This document shows, in pieces, positions 1-15,280 of a DNA stretch of 64,000 bases. The number at the start of each line of letters is the position of its first letter. Position 1 is the first letter of the stretch. Position numbers and translations under genes: made by a program. Source of the stretch: Anastatus disparis (Eukaryota > Arthropoda > Insecta > Hymenoptera > Eupelmidae); the NCBI GenBank assembly GCA_017163975.1, contig JAFFSR010000251.1:3596001-3660000 (forward strand), written 5' to 3'. The notes below the pieces were generated by a model, which was given only the letters and a program-made list of their open reading frames with translations, searched no databases and was not told where the DNA came from.

Positions 1-1442
1 AAATTGTTGTATCGACAGAGTTAATAACACGCAAAAAGAAAAGAGAATTAAGCAACAACATGACGTTATATCCCATAAAGCCCACTAATACAGTTTTGTG
101 GGTGTGCGCGTATGTGCGTGCTCTTGCTCTTGAGCGTTAATGCAAATTTCCCTCGGTTAATGATGAAAATCGAGTTGCGATGTAAGCTTCTCTCCTCCCT
201 TATATACATATGCGTAGATGAGATGCATAGAATGAGAAAGATAGACAGAGAGCTAAAGAGAGAGAGAGATGGAAAGTGTATATACATGTACGTACATGTT
301 AATGGGTAATAACCGGCGAGTTAAGCTTAAAATTACAGGGCGCAGGTACATGGAAAGATCTGTTTACAGTCGGTGTTAGTGTTAAATTCTGTATTTGTTA
401 TAGTACTATACAGTAATGCCGAAATGTTTTCATGCTCGAATTGATGAATAATAAATAATCTTTTTTTTTGCAACATTAAAAGAATTGAATGTAATTTATT
501 TGAAAATTTGATTAAAAATGAAATGTCGTTTGAAAATATTATTAAAAATGAAAATTTTGGCTGGGACAAGCAGAAATTAAATTTGTTATAAAAATAACTG
601 CGCTCGCTGGATTTTTTAATTAAACCAAATAAATTTACTTATAATTTTAATTTGAAATTTCGCATTTCATAATTGAACATCATAAAAATGTAAAAAGTTT
701 TAATAATAAAAATGCAAATGATTGAACATTAAGCGATTTTATCACGACTAACCAACATAATAAATGTCCTGTCAAATTCAATACTCCGACAAAATGCATT
801 TCTAAACCATATATGAGAGGAAGAGAGGGAGTCAGTCCAGAGTGAAATTCTCTACCTTCCTCTCTATATATCCTCCTAACCACTTGGATCTCTTTAGTCA
901 AGTAAAGGCTCTTGTTACCTCTTTGCATTATATATCTTTGGTCCTTTCTCGTTGGTGCATGTGACGAAAACTAGAGCCTCCTACCCCTTCTCCCCCCACT
1001 TTTCCAACCTCTCTGAATTTAATCAATGAGAAGCAAGCTCAAGCTCAAGCTTCGATGGTTCGTTTGCAAAGAGGTATACTTACTACTACTATTACTGCCA
1101 TATATATCGTATGGATATATATACATATATATGGTTTGAAATTTCATGTGGTTTTATATGTGCACTCGTTATGCACCAGAAATAGGAGATGAAGTATATT
1201 TATTTTATTTGATATTTAAATTTAAATACGTTTTAAGAAACTTCTTAATTACTTTAAAATTTAGCCTTTTTATTTAATTACATTATTAAACGAACTTTCA
1301 GAATTTTAATCTCAAATATTTGGCTAATTGGACTCTCATATGGTTTAGAATGCGTTTGTACTCTCTAATGCTTATTTAAAGATTAAAAAGAAAGGTTTTA
1401 TAAATCCATCCATGTTTGTATAACGTATGATAACGTACTTAC
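1..1442 (-). other. Start of the next intron of the rhomboid gene
   Basis: The donor GTAAGT (plus-strand 1437-1442) opens an intron running off the left end. I looked here for the next rhomboid exon, which would carry the rest of membrane segment 1 and the luminal loop, and did not find it. Present are a GA-rich run near 235-272, C/T-rich DNA near 975-1015 and a TA-rich run near 1100-1135. The frame of 82 codons at 680-928 (minus) shows no rhomboid features. Confidence 0.6.
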
Positions 1443-1560
1443 CTCGACAAGAGTGATGAGGATGATGAAAAGTGGTGGTGGACAGCAGGTGTAGTGGTCC
1501 GCATAGTATTTACGATCGCGTTCTTCCGTTAGAAATTCATCACCGATCATTCGGACCATT
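1443..1560 (-). CDS. Internal coding exon of an RHBDL1/3-type rhomboid protease (start of first membrane segment)
   Basis: Seen: on the minus strand an acceptor (TTTGCTTACAG) is followed by 118 bp with one fully open frame, then a consensus donor GTCGAG|GTAAGTACG. The first base completes a codon begun in the previous exon; the exon ends in phase 0. The peptide (39 whole codons) contains DRKYYADHYTCCPPPLF and then a hydrophobic run, FIILITLVE. Known: in RHBDL-type rhomboids a DRK-[YW]Y...CCPPP block sits directly before the first membrane segment, and the hydrophobic run here would begin that segment. These proteases cleave membrane proteins, such as EGF-like ligand precursors, within the bilayer. 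Inference: the catalytic Ser and His, on later membrane segments, are encoded in exons left of position 1, so activity cannot be judged. The family call rests on recognised motifs, not a search. Confidence 0.9.
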
Positions 1561-4500
1561 CTGTAAGCAAATTTTTAGAAAAAATTATTCAAGACTTGAC
1601 ATAGTTAATCGATCTTTTTATGCTTTTTATCCATTATATCATAAAAGATAATTTAGGCATCGATGTAACATTTATGATAATGTTATTTTTAGAGAGAAAA
1701 AAAAAACTGTAATGCGCACATCCACTTTGGATGATGTTTTAAATTTTAAAGCTTTTAGTAGTTTGTTTTATGTTTTTCGGGAAAATTTATGCAACAATGA
1801 ATAATTTTCATTTTAATAAGTTAAGAGGAAATTACTTGAATTACTTTCTTTGTAAATATTTTACAAGAGATTCCATTGGCACAGATTCTAATTTATATTT
1901 AAAAGCATTTTAACGTATTTTTGGAATTTTCATATTTAAAAAATTAATTCATCAATGAAACTAAATGCAAATTAGTTAGTAAATTGTAAATAACTTAAAA
2001 ATAACATTTTTTTCTATACTTTCTAAAATAAAATTTAAATACTTCAAATATAGCTTCTTTAATATAATACTCGAAATTAAATTTAATAAAAGCAAAGAAA
2101 GAAAATAACTTATGACAATATGACTAATATTATAATTAAAATTACTGCTTTGTACATAATAATCTAATAAGAACGCAAATCTAGTGTGTACTTTAAAAAA
2201 AAAAGTCATTAAAAGAAAATTTTAGTTTCTTCTTTAAACCGCGCCTCGAACGAAAAGAGAGAAGCTACGTTTTTTTATTTTATTTTTGTTGTAGGGTTTG
2301 CACGAAAGAAAATTGCATTCTGGACTCCCACTTCATTTCCGTAATTTTCGGAACAAAGTCCACGGCGCGTATACTGGCGTAAATGTAAAGACCTAAAGCG
2401 TAAGAAGAGGCAGTATAAAAAGTATATTCTTTCTCGCGCTCACAAGGCAACTTTGATGAAAAAAAAAAAGAGAAAAAAATTTTAAAGACAAAAAAAAAAG
2501 AAAGCCAGCCACGAGGTTAGGATTATAAGATGAAATTTATTAACGTGCAGCTTTTGAAGTCGGGTATTCTTTTTCTTGTTCTTTTTTAATTTTATATTAT
2601 TTTTTTGACCTAGCATTAAAACAAAATTGTTAATTAATAAGAGCCAAGTGAGTAGCTTTGAAAAGTTACGCTGAAAAAAGTCGAGCAAAAGCTAACAATT
2701 ATTTCATCTCATTTTTTTTATGGAGATTGTCGAGTGGTTCTACTTGACAAGATCATAAAACACATGCTTATATAAACACGTTTATTCATTCTTTCTTTGC
2801 ATATATTCATCAAATTGTATAAAATACTTTTGATCTTTTTGATGATTATAAATTTCAAACTTTCTATTCCATTTATCTCTTTTTTATTTTCATTGCTCAA
2901 TTTTCGCGCTTCTCATGAGAATGACACTTCATATTTTTTTTTCAAAGGGATATACATTATGTACATAAATTTGTTGAGGGTACACGTTCGACTTATCATT
3001 AATTGCGCATAAAGTTGCCAGTCATAAAATGAATTTTAGGATTTTCTCAAAGCAATGATTCATACGCAAAAAAATAAAAGATGTCTTTAGCTTTTTCTAA
3101 AACTCCTTCTTTTCTGCAAAAAAATCATAAATAATATATTTAAACCCCCATAACAGTAACAGCCCTTTCTTTTTAATAACAAACACATATAAATACGAGA
3201 GCAGAGTTAAGAAAACGGAGTATAATACGCGAAAAAAAAAGAAAGGGAAGTAAAGTTTTAAGAACGTTAACTCCATACCAGTTTGAATATATATCTCGCA
3301 AAGCAGCGTTCCTTTTTTTTATGAGTCTCGAATGCCAACGCTTTGATATTTCATCAAGCTATATAACACACACGGAAGTTGCTCGTAAACATTCCCCAAT
3401 GCTTCTCTTTTTCTTTCCTCTTTTTTTTTCAAACTTCTTTTTCACTCCCTTCCTTACTTTTTCGTTGCGTGTGCACGAGGGAAATGATCCGTACTCCTTA
3501 TTTCTTTCCCTTTTACTCTTATGTACTTTGAACGGGATCCGGTCGATATTGCTGTTTTTTTTTCTTACGTTTTCTTTTTCTTTCTCATTTTATTTCTTTA
3601 TACTTGGTCCGCGTATTATGTGCAAGGGGTGCTTACGATTTCGAGAGAGTGATATAACTTTTATTGTGGTTTAGGTATGGTGAATTTCTTTTTTTCTTAT
3701 CTTTGATTGCTAAGTGTTGAGAAAAGTGATTTTTAATTTTAAAGTAAGATAGTATGTTTCTTTAAGGGAAGAATATTTAATTTGATAGTGATACACTTTC
3801 AAAAGGGACGTTAAATGATGATTAAGATTTCAAATATGCTATAATTTTTTTTAGGGCTTATTACAATAATCTACGGTCTAATTAATCATAGAAGGATCAA
3901 ATTTAAAAAAAAAAAATATTTCAATGCAAATTAGGAAAATTAAAAATCAACATTGAATTGTATAATCAGCTTAAGCTCAACAATTATGATTTTCTTTTAT
4001 TCAATTGAATCGCACAATACCTCATCGATCGTCTACAGCATTTCAATGCGAGTACTTGCGGAGAGAAAGGGAAAAAAAGAAGAGAGAGAAAGAAAAAAAA
4101 ATCGATAAGAAACGGCTCTAAATTGCTTTTCGAAACGTTTTCTACGAGGTATTCACTACAGCACAATTTTTGGCCTATACGTGGCGGCAAAAGCCACTTG
4201 AAATGAAAAAAATAAAGAGAAGGACTTTTGGTCTTGTTCTCGCGTATTAGAGAAGTATAAAAAAAAGAATTCAATACATCCATATATATATATATGTATA
4301 TATACGTACACATATGTGCATAAAGAGGTCAAGAGTCTAGGCTAGTATTGAATCGATTTATCGTACGTTATAACGAATTCGTAAAATTTTCGGTCATGTA
4401 TAAGTGCGTGCGTGTTTATCTCATAAACTACAAAAACGGCGTTATAAATGCTTCTCGTAATTAGGTATTTTATTAGCGGAGAAAGTTATAATAATAAATT

Positions 4501-5659
4501 AGTGCTTTAAATTTGAGAGTTTTAAAAAGGTATATATAGTAGCCGCTGTAAATTAAAATGATTAAAAAGGCGTGCGTGTGTATACCGGTGTGCATTATGA
4601 AAATTACAATTGAATGTAGAGCATTAGTAGCAAATAAATTTGGCATTGAAAAATCACATTAAACAAATGATTACTACTGCTGGATTAACATTAATGCATT
4701 ACTCTTTTATGGTCTTAAAATTCATTAAATTTTAATATTTCGCGAGTTGTAGCTTTAAAAGTTTAAATTATACAATGTACGTGTAATAAATTGAAAAATC
4801 ATATTATTTTTAAATAAACGAAATTGGAAATTAAAAAATTTTTTGAGATAATATTGTTATAATGTAATTGATCCAGTTTTTTGAAAAGAAAAATTAAAAC
4901 AATTCTTACGAACTAAAAATTCTCTCAGTGTAAGAATACCAAAAATAATACCGTGAAAAAGAAAAGGAATAAGAAAAACTTGGCACGCTCCTTTATTTCA
5001 AAAAGAATGCACCATAAATTTTCCATAGGACTTAGATTTCCCAAAAAAAAGAAGGAAAGAAAAGGATAAAACGAAGCATAAAATTTTAGATGTAAAAAGA
5101 GACGGAAGACGACACGGTGTAGTTTTCACCGAGATCGAATTTCGTGTATATACGCGAAGAGAAGAGAGAAGCGAGGAGAGAGAGAAAAAAGGACGACGAC
5201 GACGACAAGAGAAAATGAATAAAAATCGGTACGAGAGAATGGAAGTAAAGGTGCGAGGTACTGCGGAAAATAGAATCGTATATACGCTATATACTTGAGT
5301 GTCTGGCGCGTGTCTCGACTTCGTATTGTTTGCCCAAAGGGGATAACGCTATACCACCCACTCGTACACGCGAGCACGTGTGTGTTTAAGAAAACAGGAT
5401 AAAATGTACATGCACACGTACGCGTAAGAAAAAAAGTGATAATCTTCATTAGGACGATTGAAGATTCTATATACATAAATGTTAGGAAATTAGACTGTTA
5501 TAGACTACATCGGCGAGTATTAGAAGGTACATTATAAATGTATTGCGCGTAAGTTGAAAATTGAAAGGGAAACAAAGTCGGTGTTAAAGATCGTTCGTGC
5601 GATTTCAATTTTCACGCTGAATATTATGTTCTATATATTTCTCTTTTTTTCATGTTCAT

Positions 5660-5820
5660 TTAAATTCTGTTATATAAAATATTGATATAAAAAGATGATT
5701 GAAATACAAATAGGTTTAATTAAATTTCAAGAAAGATTTTTTTTCTGTTTGATTTTTGTAATATAAAATATCGATGTAAAGAATATTATTTAAATGTAAA
5801 TAGGTTTTATTAAATTTAAA
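5660..5820. repeat. Old tandem duplication, about 89-bp period
   Basis: Two diverged copies share TATAAAATAT[T/C]GAT near their starts (about 5671 and 5760) and AATAGGTTT[A/T]ATTAAATTT near their ends (about 5709 and 5799). The offset is about 89 bp throughout. Single-base differences and small gaps suggest an old duplication rather than an active satellite. Confidence 0.55.
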
Positions 5821-8800
5821 TTGATTATTGATTTAGGTGTTAATAAATAAAGTAATAAACAAATATACAAGAAATATCGTTTAATACATTTTCAAGATTA
5901 ATGAATTTTTCATGTAATGTATATTGAAAAAGTTGTTAACGTTTAAACTAATACGCGATTCTCCAATCACATTTATAAATAAGAAAAACATTCAATAACT
6001 AAAGCTGTAATATTTATCGGATTAAAATTTTTAATTAAAAACCATTATTTAATGCATGATTTAACTTTTAGTTAATTATTTTTATTTAATTATCGGAAAA
6101 GTGATGAAATTTAAAAAATTCTTATAATTAAATTTAAGAGAAAATTTTTATTTTATCTTTATAAAATTTATGAAATTTTCTGGTTTAGAATTTTTAATGT
6201 ATGAATTTATTCATCGGCAATTTATTGCGCAAAACATAAATAATCGAGCGAGTTTTGAGCGCGTGTAATACTTCAAGTAACTCCTTGCTTAAAATTTCCA
6301 GAACATGACGAGGCATAAAAATTTTCATCAATTTTCAAATCAACAACCTTATTTATACAAAATAATATGAATGAAGGTATATAGCGTAGAGCGAAATAAA
6401 AAAAATTGATTTCTTCTCAAGTTTCATCGATAAAAAAGACGGACAGTTTTAAATTCGACGACGTACTAGGTAGTAAAGAAAAAAGTCGAACGAGGGAATG
6501 AAAGGAGAAGTAAAGAGAGAAAATTTAAATTAGAAATATTTGCGCACGAATGAATTTCTATTCTTGTAGTCAATTCCGGACACGCTTTTAACGCACGAAT
6601 AAAAATTTTTCGGGGAGGGTGAAAAATTTCCTTGTTTTTTTTTTTACACTCTCATTTCTGTTATAAATAAAAAAAAACGAGGGTTGAAGCAAGAAAATTT
6701 GACCGTCATCAATATACCATATTTTTTCTTCGCATATAAAGATTTTTGCAGGTGACTTGTTACTGTGGTTTTTTATGTACGTCCCTTGGGTAATGCAGCA
6801 AAAATGTCATTTTTATAAAAGCAAGACGAGAGCGAGAGCAAGAAAGTTTTTCGATACTTTTTCAACGAACCCCCTAAGTTATTATTCGCTCGTGCAAACA
6901 TCAGACTTTCTTTTTGACCTTTTTTTTTCTTCCTTCAAAATATATATATCAATGTACTACATGCAGATGAAAGTTCCGGTAAATAACATTACTGATGTTA
7001 AACGGAATTATAAAATTATGGAATATGCAGAAGCCCATAAACATATTATGTGTTAATATTTATTTTAACTTTTATTAAACGATACGTTTAAAACCAATTA
7101 TAATTGTATTTTAAAACAATAAATTTGAATTTTATATAATTTGTCAACAAAGAATTGTTTTCATGTCATTTTTATTATTGACTTTCTGCAGTATAGTTTT
7201 TAATTTTTTTAAATTGGATGCCTATGAAGAGATCAACAAAAAAGTTGATAAAACATTGACGTAATCATAAAATTTTTTGTTTGTTTATTATAATTTGGGC
7301 TTTTTCTCTCAGGGATTAAAGTTTAATAAAATAATTTAAGAAAAAAATTATAGATTTTAATCAATGGCAGAGATTAAAATATTCTTCGAAAAATTCTTTT
7401 ATATTATTTTTAAAATACATTCATACGTGAAATTATTCATCTTAAACTACTTTGTAAAATAAACTCATGAAACATATGGTAAAACACACTAGAATCCTAT
7501 ACACTCATACTTCTCACGTACAAACATTTAGCGAGCAGTTTAGAATTACGAGAAACCATTGAAAGATTTTTTAGTTTTTTTATTTCTTACACTTTGCATA
7601 GAAGTTAATCTAAGCTAAAAGTTGAAACAACTTTTCTCGTCGTAGCAGAAAAGAAGGTTCGAGTATATGGAAAATTGACTTCTAGTAGGTAAAAAAACAC
7701 GTGCTTGGACTGCAAGTCAGACATGCTGAAACACGAGAGAGGCATCAAGCTCGGAAAGTATTTTGCCATAAGCTCGTAAATGACTAGCTTGCTTTGGTTT
7801 CTGCATCTTGTTACTTATTTTTTTTTATTTTTCGTTACTTTCTAGTTAACTCCTTTTTGCATATGTTTTCTTTCTCCAATTTCTTGTGTCGTTTTAATAT
7901 TTTTTTTCAAATTTACTTGATGCGTAGTGCTGATTATAGACGCAGCGGTACCTTTTTTTTTGTTAAAGGAAGGTAAAGAAAATAATCTTAGTTTGGAGAA
8001 AGCGCTTGGGTTCGAAATTGTTCATTGGTTTTCATCTCAATTGAAAATGTCATGAGCATATATAGCTTGTTATCGTTGAATTTTCTGTAGATGATGGATT
8101 AATTTTGTAGGTCATTATGACTTTTTTTCCAAGAAAATCTCTTTTTACGTACTAAAAAATCTCAATTAATAAAAGTTGATTTAATCGCACAATTTGTTGT
8201 GATTACAAAAATGTATGAATAATAAAAAAAGAAAATAACCAATGAAGATAAAAATAAGTTACGTATATTGTTAAAAAAAAAGTAAAACAAAAAAAAATTG
8301 GAAATGAAAATTTAATTTTCTAAGTGAATTCTGATACGATATATTTTCAATCTTTTTTTAGGTTACATGTGAAGAGAGAGAAAGTAAAAAAGTTACTAAA
8401 TTTAGCAAACATTTTTATTTCTTTTTTAGCTTATTCTTTTATTGTAACATATTCCGTATTTTATGGCTAACTGAAATTTGTCTTGTTTATTTTTTTTTTC
8501 AAGTTTCATAGCTCAAATATTACCCGAAATCACTTAGGTAAAGTGAACTGATTTATCTTATGTATTACATAAATCTGGGTTTAATTAAAATTTACGAGGT
8601 CGAATAAAAAATATTTTATAACCTATAATGCAGTCACAAAAAAAGGCATAATTTCAACTTATCGATGATCAAACTTCAATGAAACCTTATTAATCCATTA
8701 ATCAACATTATAATCGAAAAACTTTTTTTCCATAATATTATCCAATTTACAACTTCACCATTTTTTGAAAGCTTTTCATTAATCAAATTTACTCATAGCT

Positions 8801-11800
8801 TTAGCGCCTTATACATAACATAAATCTAATATATATATATTTTTTTTCAACTTTTATTTTCTTATTTTTTCATGCCTTTGGTACAATCGGCGCTAGGGTA
8901 AGAACCGTTCAATTCTTCAGTATAGTCGAAGAAAACTGATTGACTGAAGTTGGGGGGAGGGATGGGGGGTGTGCAGCGACATGTGAATCGATAAGAGAGC
9001 TATGGAGAAAATGGAAAAAAATCTAAGAGACGCTATGGCACCTGAATAAAAGGAGGTTACCAGACAGCCTGTGTGAATAAAAGGAAAGTAAAAAGAGAAG
9101 GAAAAGAAGCTTTACAGTCGAGAATAGAGAAAGAGAAAAAGAAGAAGAAGAAGAGGAGGATGACGTGAAGGAAACGCGTTGAAGGCAAGACTTCCCAGTC
9201 GAGTGGATCCGATGAGGTGGAAGATATACAAGAGGGTGAAAGAGAGAGGCTATGTAAGATGGCTTTTTATCGACGCATAGACGCGATTCTTCCTTCATGC
9301 CTTACGTTACTTTTCTTCATTTTTTTTATCTTCTTTTTCTTCTTTTTTTATGCATATATAAAAGCTTAATGGCTTCAATTTTCCAATATATGCACGTCAC
9401 GTACTTTAGCTGAAATTTCGATTTAAATTAGGAAGTTAATTGTTTGTTGGTTATATTTTTTTATTACTAACTTTTTATTGCTTAACGTAAAGCGCAATTA
9501 TTTATGTTTTAAGAAGTAATATTATAATATTGTTAAAATTCACATTTTAGTAGAAATTATAGAATATCAGTGATATCATTTTTTTTCTATTTACAATGAT
9601 TTTTTCAAAACTAAAAAAATTAGAAAGTATTTTCTATGATTTCATTAATCTTGATTTAAGGTGGGTCCAGTATTTAAAACTGTGATTAGCCAGGGCACCA
9701 TAAAAAGAAACAGAAAATTTTTTTAATTAAAAATATTAATACATTTGTGATTTCATTATTGAAAAATATTTATGACTGTTTTCTGTATAAAATGGTTGAC
9801 TATTTCACGTTTTTGCAACGTCTATGAAACGCTACCAATTTTCTTGCTATATATTTATTAAACTTTCTATCTCATTTAAAAAAAAAGCTGACGTTCAAGT
9901 AATCATAAATTGTCTAAAAATTTAGCAAGACAAACATACTACAATAAAAATTATATATCATCAAGACAAAATGAAAAAACTTTTAAACTGTCAAAACTTT
10001 AAAGCAAAAAAAAAGGAAGAGAGAAGGAAGATTCAAAAGTGCATAGAACAAGCTTTTGAAAGAGCTTTTTGCGTTTACTGCAGTAGAACATAAAGTCCAG
10101 TGGTGGCGTCGTCTCGTCTATAGAAGCAAAAGCAAGTAATAGCAGCAGTAGCAGCAGCAAGCCATGGCGTCGGAAGAAAGAAAGAAGAAGAAATCTTAGT
10201 GGCGCAAGGCCAATATTCGCGAGCCAAACATTTGGATCTATCTTTTCTCTTTCTTTTATCATGCGAAATTACGCGGCGCTTTTGCAGACACGTTTTTTTC
10301 TTTTTTTTTAATTTTCTTTATGCTCGGGCAAGTGTTTACTTAGCCGCTCTTTAATGTTCTGACACTCAGTTTTACTAGTGCTCTGCGAACTCATTTCGAT
10401 TAATTCTATCCCCCTTCAAAGAATATGTACTTCCTTCAGTTTTTTTTGTTTTCTTTTTTTTTTTGCAGTTTAACAGTTTTATTTTGGTCATAAACATTCG
10501 TACTTGCTGTTCTCTCTTTTTTTTTCCTTTTTCGTTTGAGGATTGTTTTTTACGACTACAAAAGCATCCTTATTACCTCATTCGGAAAGCTAAATAAACA
10601 ATTTTTCATTTCTGCGCAATATAATTTTTAATTCTCTCAAGATTTTTTCAATGAAATTTAAAGAAGAACACTGCTTTAAGATTATTTTTGTATACCAAAT
10701 GTTTTACGTACGAATGCTTAAATAAATCAAACTGTTTAATAAAATATATTTATCTATAAATTTTCTTTGTACATCAGATTACATATAATAATTGATTGTT
10801 CCACGTCTGTTTTTACAATCATGTTATTTCACCTAAAAAACACAAGCAACGTCCATGAATTGGTCGATACTAAAGTAAGTTGAGAGAAGAAAAAAGGATA
10901 ACACGAGCTCATTAAAAGAAGATAAGAGAAAAGCTAGAGAAACCTCATATAAAGACAATCGCCGTGCAAAATGAAAAAAAGAAGAATAAAAAAAGTAAGG
11001 AAAAAATAAAAGTGATCTATATATGTCCGACAAAGCAATTTTCTTCTACGACCGATACACACGTACATATAAATTGAGCTTTTGGTGAAAAAAGGTTGGA
11101 GAAAATCGAGCTCGTTGCTGTTTCCTAATTGGCCGAGTTCAACAAACCTTCAATTCAACGATTTTCTTTTTTTTTTGGTACGAAATTCCCCTGTGAAAAA
11201 TTTCGGAAATCTGAAAAAAGTTTGCTACAAGATTGTGTTATACACGAACAAAAAAAAAATTGTTATTTTCAACAAACTTTCAACTTAATTCAATACAATT
11301 TGATTAAATAAACTTCAGACTTCATATAATCATAAATAATATTACAAAATCATAAGTAAACTAACGTAAATTAGTAAAAAAAAAGGAGAAGATAGAAACA
11401 ACAATTAAAATCCAGAGTATTATTTTAAAGTTTTGGAATCCGTAATGATAATATTCATTGAAATAATACCCTTTCAACGTAACATAATAATCTTCATGAC
11501 AATGAAACAGTACGCGAAATAAATACCATTTTCCCCTCGGCAGAAGATAAATAAACGAGGCATTAAAGGAAAAAGAATTAGAGTTAAATTCATTGGTTCA
11601 TGTGTAAGGGTAGAGATAATAAAATAAATGAAAAATAAAAAGAACTGAGCGTCGACTCTTTCTGACGAGACGGTAATATGAAATCGTTCGAAAAAGGCAA
11701 AAAAAAAGGTAAAAGAAGAAAATCGCTATCATTTCATTGCCGTAAACGAGAAATTGTGAGAAGCAAAAAAAAAAGAAGAAAAAAATAAAAGAAAAGCTCA

Positions 11801-14800
11801 AAGTTCATTCTCGTCGACTCTTTATTGTTTATGCAAATGCGTTAGTAACGATATCCGATGCGCGGCAGGAAGTTCGATATGCTCGGGCTCTATTTCCTCT
11901 TTGGGTAACTTGAAAACGATTGTGTAGAAGAAGAAAATAAAGAAAGCTTGGGGTAAAAGTTCTGATAATTTTAGTTGGTCGTTATTATAGATACTTTGAT
12001 AACATTTTACCTTCTTCGCATTGTAAAAAAAAAAAAAACTTTTAACGTCTAACTTATAAGTTCGAATATTCGATAACTTTGTCATTTAAATTTTACTTAA
12101 TCATACTTCAAGCTAACTGTTTACTTTAATAACAAACATGAAATTTTCATTTTATTTTTTATGATTAATATAAAAGAAAAATTTTTTTTAGGCTTTCTTA
12201 CGATTCTTTGCTTGATTAATTTTAGCAAATTTTACCCTTTTATTTAACATTCGAGCTTGGTAGAGGAGAAAATTTTCTTAAATTTTCATCGCGCGTCAAG
12301 TAGTCTCATTTTCTAGCACAGACGTATACGTATATATACGCATATAATAATGAAATTCCAGATGAGCTCATAAAAATAGCGAATGTCCTTAAGAAGAAGA
12401 AGAAGAAGGGGGTAGGCGAGTAATCAAAATTTTAATGCAAAGTAAGTTATAAATTTCGTCGCTTGGCCCAACTAAAAAGCCAGAGACACGCTTGGATCAC
12501 TTGGAGACTTTGAATGAAAGCTTGCTATGAGCTTGAATATTAGTAGACTTTAGTCTAAATGAAAAATAAAAAAAATAATGAAAGAGAAAAATCACAAAAT
12601 TATTAAAGAAAAAGATAGAAGTAAGTAATTGGGCCAATACGAGTTTCATATAAAAGTAAAAAAAAAAGAATGAAAGAAAAGGTTAACTAAAAATTCAAGG
12701 AAAAAGATGCTTTGATATCTGGATATTCTTCTTTTTTGTAGGTGTGTGGGTGGTGCATTTGCCTAGAAAAAAAAGTGTACACATGAGCCTTTAGTCCAGG
12801 AAATAAGCAAGGCCGAACAGAAGAAAGAGTAAACGAGTTGCCTTCAAAGGTATAAAGCTTGAAATTCTCGTATTTCCCTGAAAAATAGAAACAAGAACGT
12901 ACAGCTCAAGCAAGAGTCTGAAAAAAAAAGAAAACGTTATAAAAAAAAAGACGTCGAGAGAAAAGAAAAAGGAGAAAAGAAAGGTTTGATCAAAGAAGTG
13001 AATATTCTCTCCTACCCCTTTTCACGAGCGGCTCTCTTTTTTCATCCTCCTTACAAGTACATCGCATGCTGCTATGTATATCGAGTCTTTGAAATATCGA
13101 TACATCTGCAACGTCTTGTTCAGTATTCAAGAAAATTGCTTATGGCTGGATGACAAGAAACTTTAGGATTCGGCTAATGAAAAAGCATTGGGAAATGCAT
13201 ATTTTTTTTTCTTATATTTACAAAAGAAATTTCAATGAACATTGAAGTTTGTATGATTTTATCAGTCATTGTAAAGGAAATTGTTTAAAATATTAAAAAT
13301 ATTTTTTTTACATTATAAAGATATTAAAAATTTAATATCAAAAAGATTTTTTTTTAAAATTCAACGTGAATTTATCTAAATAGTTAACTTGGCAGAGTTC
13401 CATCTGCACCCCTAAAGATAACTGCTAAAAACGTAAACTTTTCTGATCTCCTCGACTTACAATGCATTTATATTTTTATCTTGCGCTCTTACAAACATAC
13501 GAACAGCTAAGTATATACGCTTATACAAGCGCAAACAGCCACCCACATATACTACTACGTACACAAACGAAAATCGCTCCTTTACATATAATTGCCAGCA
13601 GCACCTGTGTCTGACTATCGAACATAAGGCACGTATATATATACGTATAAGCGATGTACAAACTTTAGTCTCTTAGCCACCTGGGCGCCTTCCCCCATAT
13701 AACACAGTGGACCTACTATTATAATGAAATGCGACGTAATTTCTAACTTGGATTTCTCATCCTATGTTTATTGAATTTCTTAACTCTATACATTTAGGTA
13801 TTGTTAAATATCATTATTCGAGCACGTGAACGTTATTCCTCTCTCTTATTATGTTAATACGAAAAGATTATTGAATCCATTCGAGAGAATCTTATAAAAT
13901 TGAAAAAAAAGGAAAGAGCTACTATGTAAGTGTTGGTTACTGTAAGTTGATTAAACGAAATTGCTTGTGTAGCAATTAATTTGTAAACAAGCTGTTGCCT
14001 CTTTTATTATCTCAGTGTTTTCTTAATTATACCTCTTTCGAGATATGTATTTAGATGCGAGCTACTTATATTAATTAAAAGCCAAAATTTTCATAGAATT
14101 ATAATTATTTGAAACATGATTATTAGTGGATATAATTGTAGTAATAAATTTATTATTTAATTATTCACACGAAATTCAACTTTTGCAACGCCAAATGAAA
14201 AACTATTTTCCTCTGTAAACAAGATAATAAAACTCACTGTTTTTCGTGATAAAACATTCGTACATCCATTAAATTTAATACCTCAAAACTATGATCTAAA
14301 AATAGCATTAATAAAAATTGACTTTCACATTGCTACACACAAAAGATTATATCTGAAATTCATACAAAGCGATAACTTTTTTTTTTATTCGTATGTGTCT
14401 CTTTCTCTATTTCTCTGACCATATGACGCAAAAAGAGAGAGAGACACACAGAGACAGATATAGAGAGAGAGAGAGACTCGGAAGCGGATGGTTAGCAATT
14501 AGTATGGATTACCGCTGTGCTATATGGTGGCCAAAACGTGGTTTACCCATAAGGTCATACATCATCGTGGCCCACTTGCGGAATATAGCTAACCCAACTA
14601 AACTACTATTACTACTATAGCTGCTGCTGCTACTGCGCGACATGCGCTCACGCTGATTTAGGCGTTTTAGGGCTTGGAAAGCTAATTGATCGGTCTTGGC
14701 TTTTACCTATATACACATGTATATATATATAGAGAGAGGCTTTTCTCTGGTTAGTTCTGTAAATGTTTTAGAGTGGGATTTTGAATAAAGAGGATTTTCT

Positions 14801-15261
14801 GGGATGGTGATTTTTGTTTTCGATTTAGGTCAAAATCGTTTCATTTTTGTTATTTTTTTTTTCGTAATAACTTCAAAATGCGTGAATTTCGTTTGACAAA
14901 TATTTTTAACAAGATTGAATATTATGAAAAATTATTTTTTATATAATGTTTCATGCAAATTTTAATGCTTTTAAATGTGGGCAAATTGAAATTTCACGTA
15001 TATGTAATATAAAATTTTTAATATGCAAAGTTGATTAAATAAAAAAAAAATTCTAGTAAAAATTTTTAAACCACAACGGCAAAATTTTTTTAATCAACTT
15101 AAAACATCTTTCTATATATAACGACAAACATTCGCCCTTTCTCTGGTTGCATCGGCATTCGCATTTGAATTAATTGAAACGCATTAAAAATAAAAGAAAG
15201 AAAGAGAAACAAGAAAAGAAGAAGCTAGGATATTTCGCTTAATCACGACCTGGATCGTTAA

Positions 15262-15280
15262 TTTTTTTTTTTTTTTTTTT
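15262..15280. repeat. Poly-T tract
   Basis: An uninterrupted run of about 19 T. No flanking target duplication was recognised, so it is not called a retroposon tail. Confidence 0.8.
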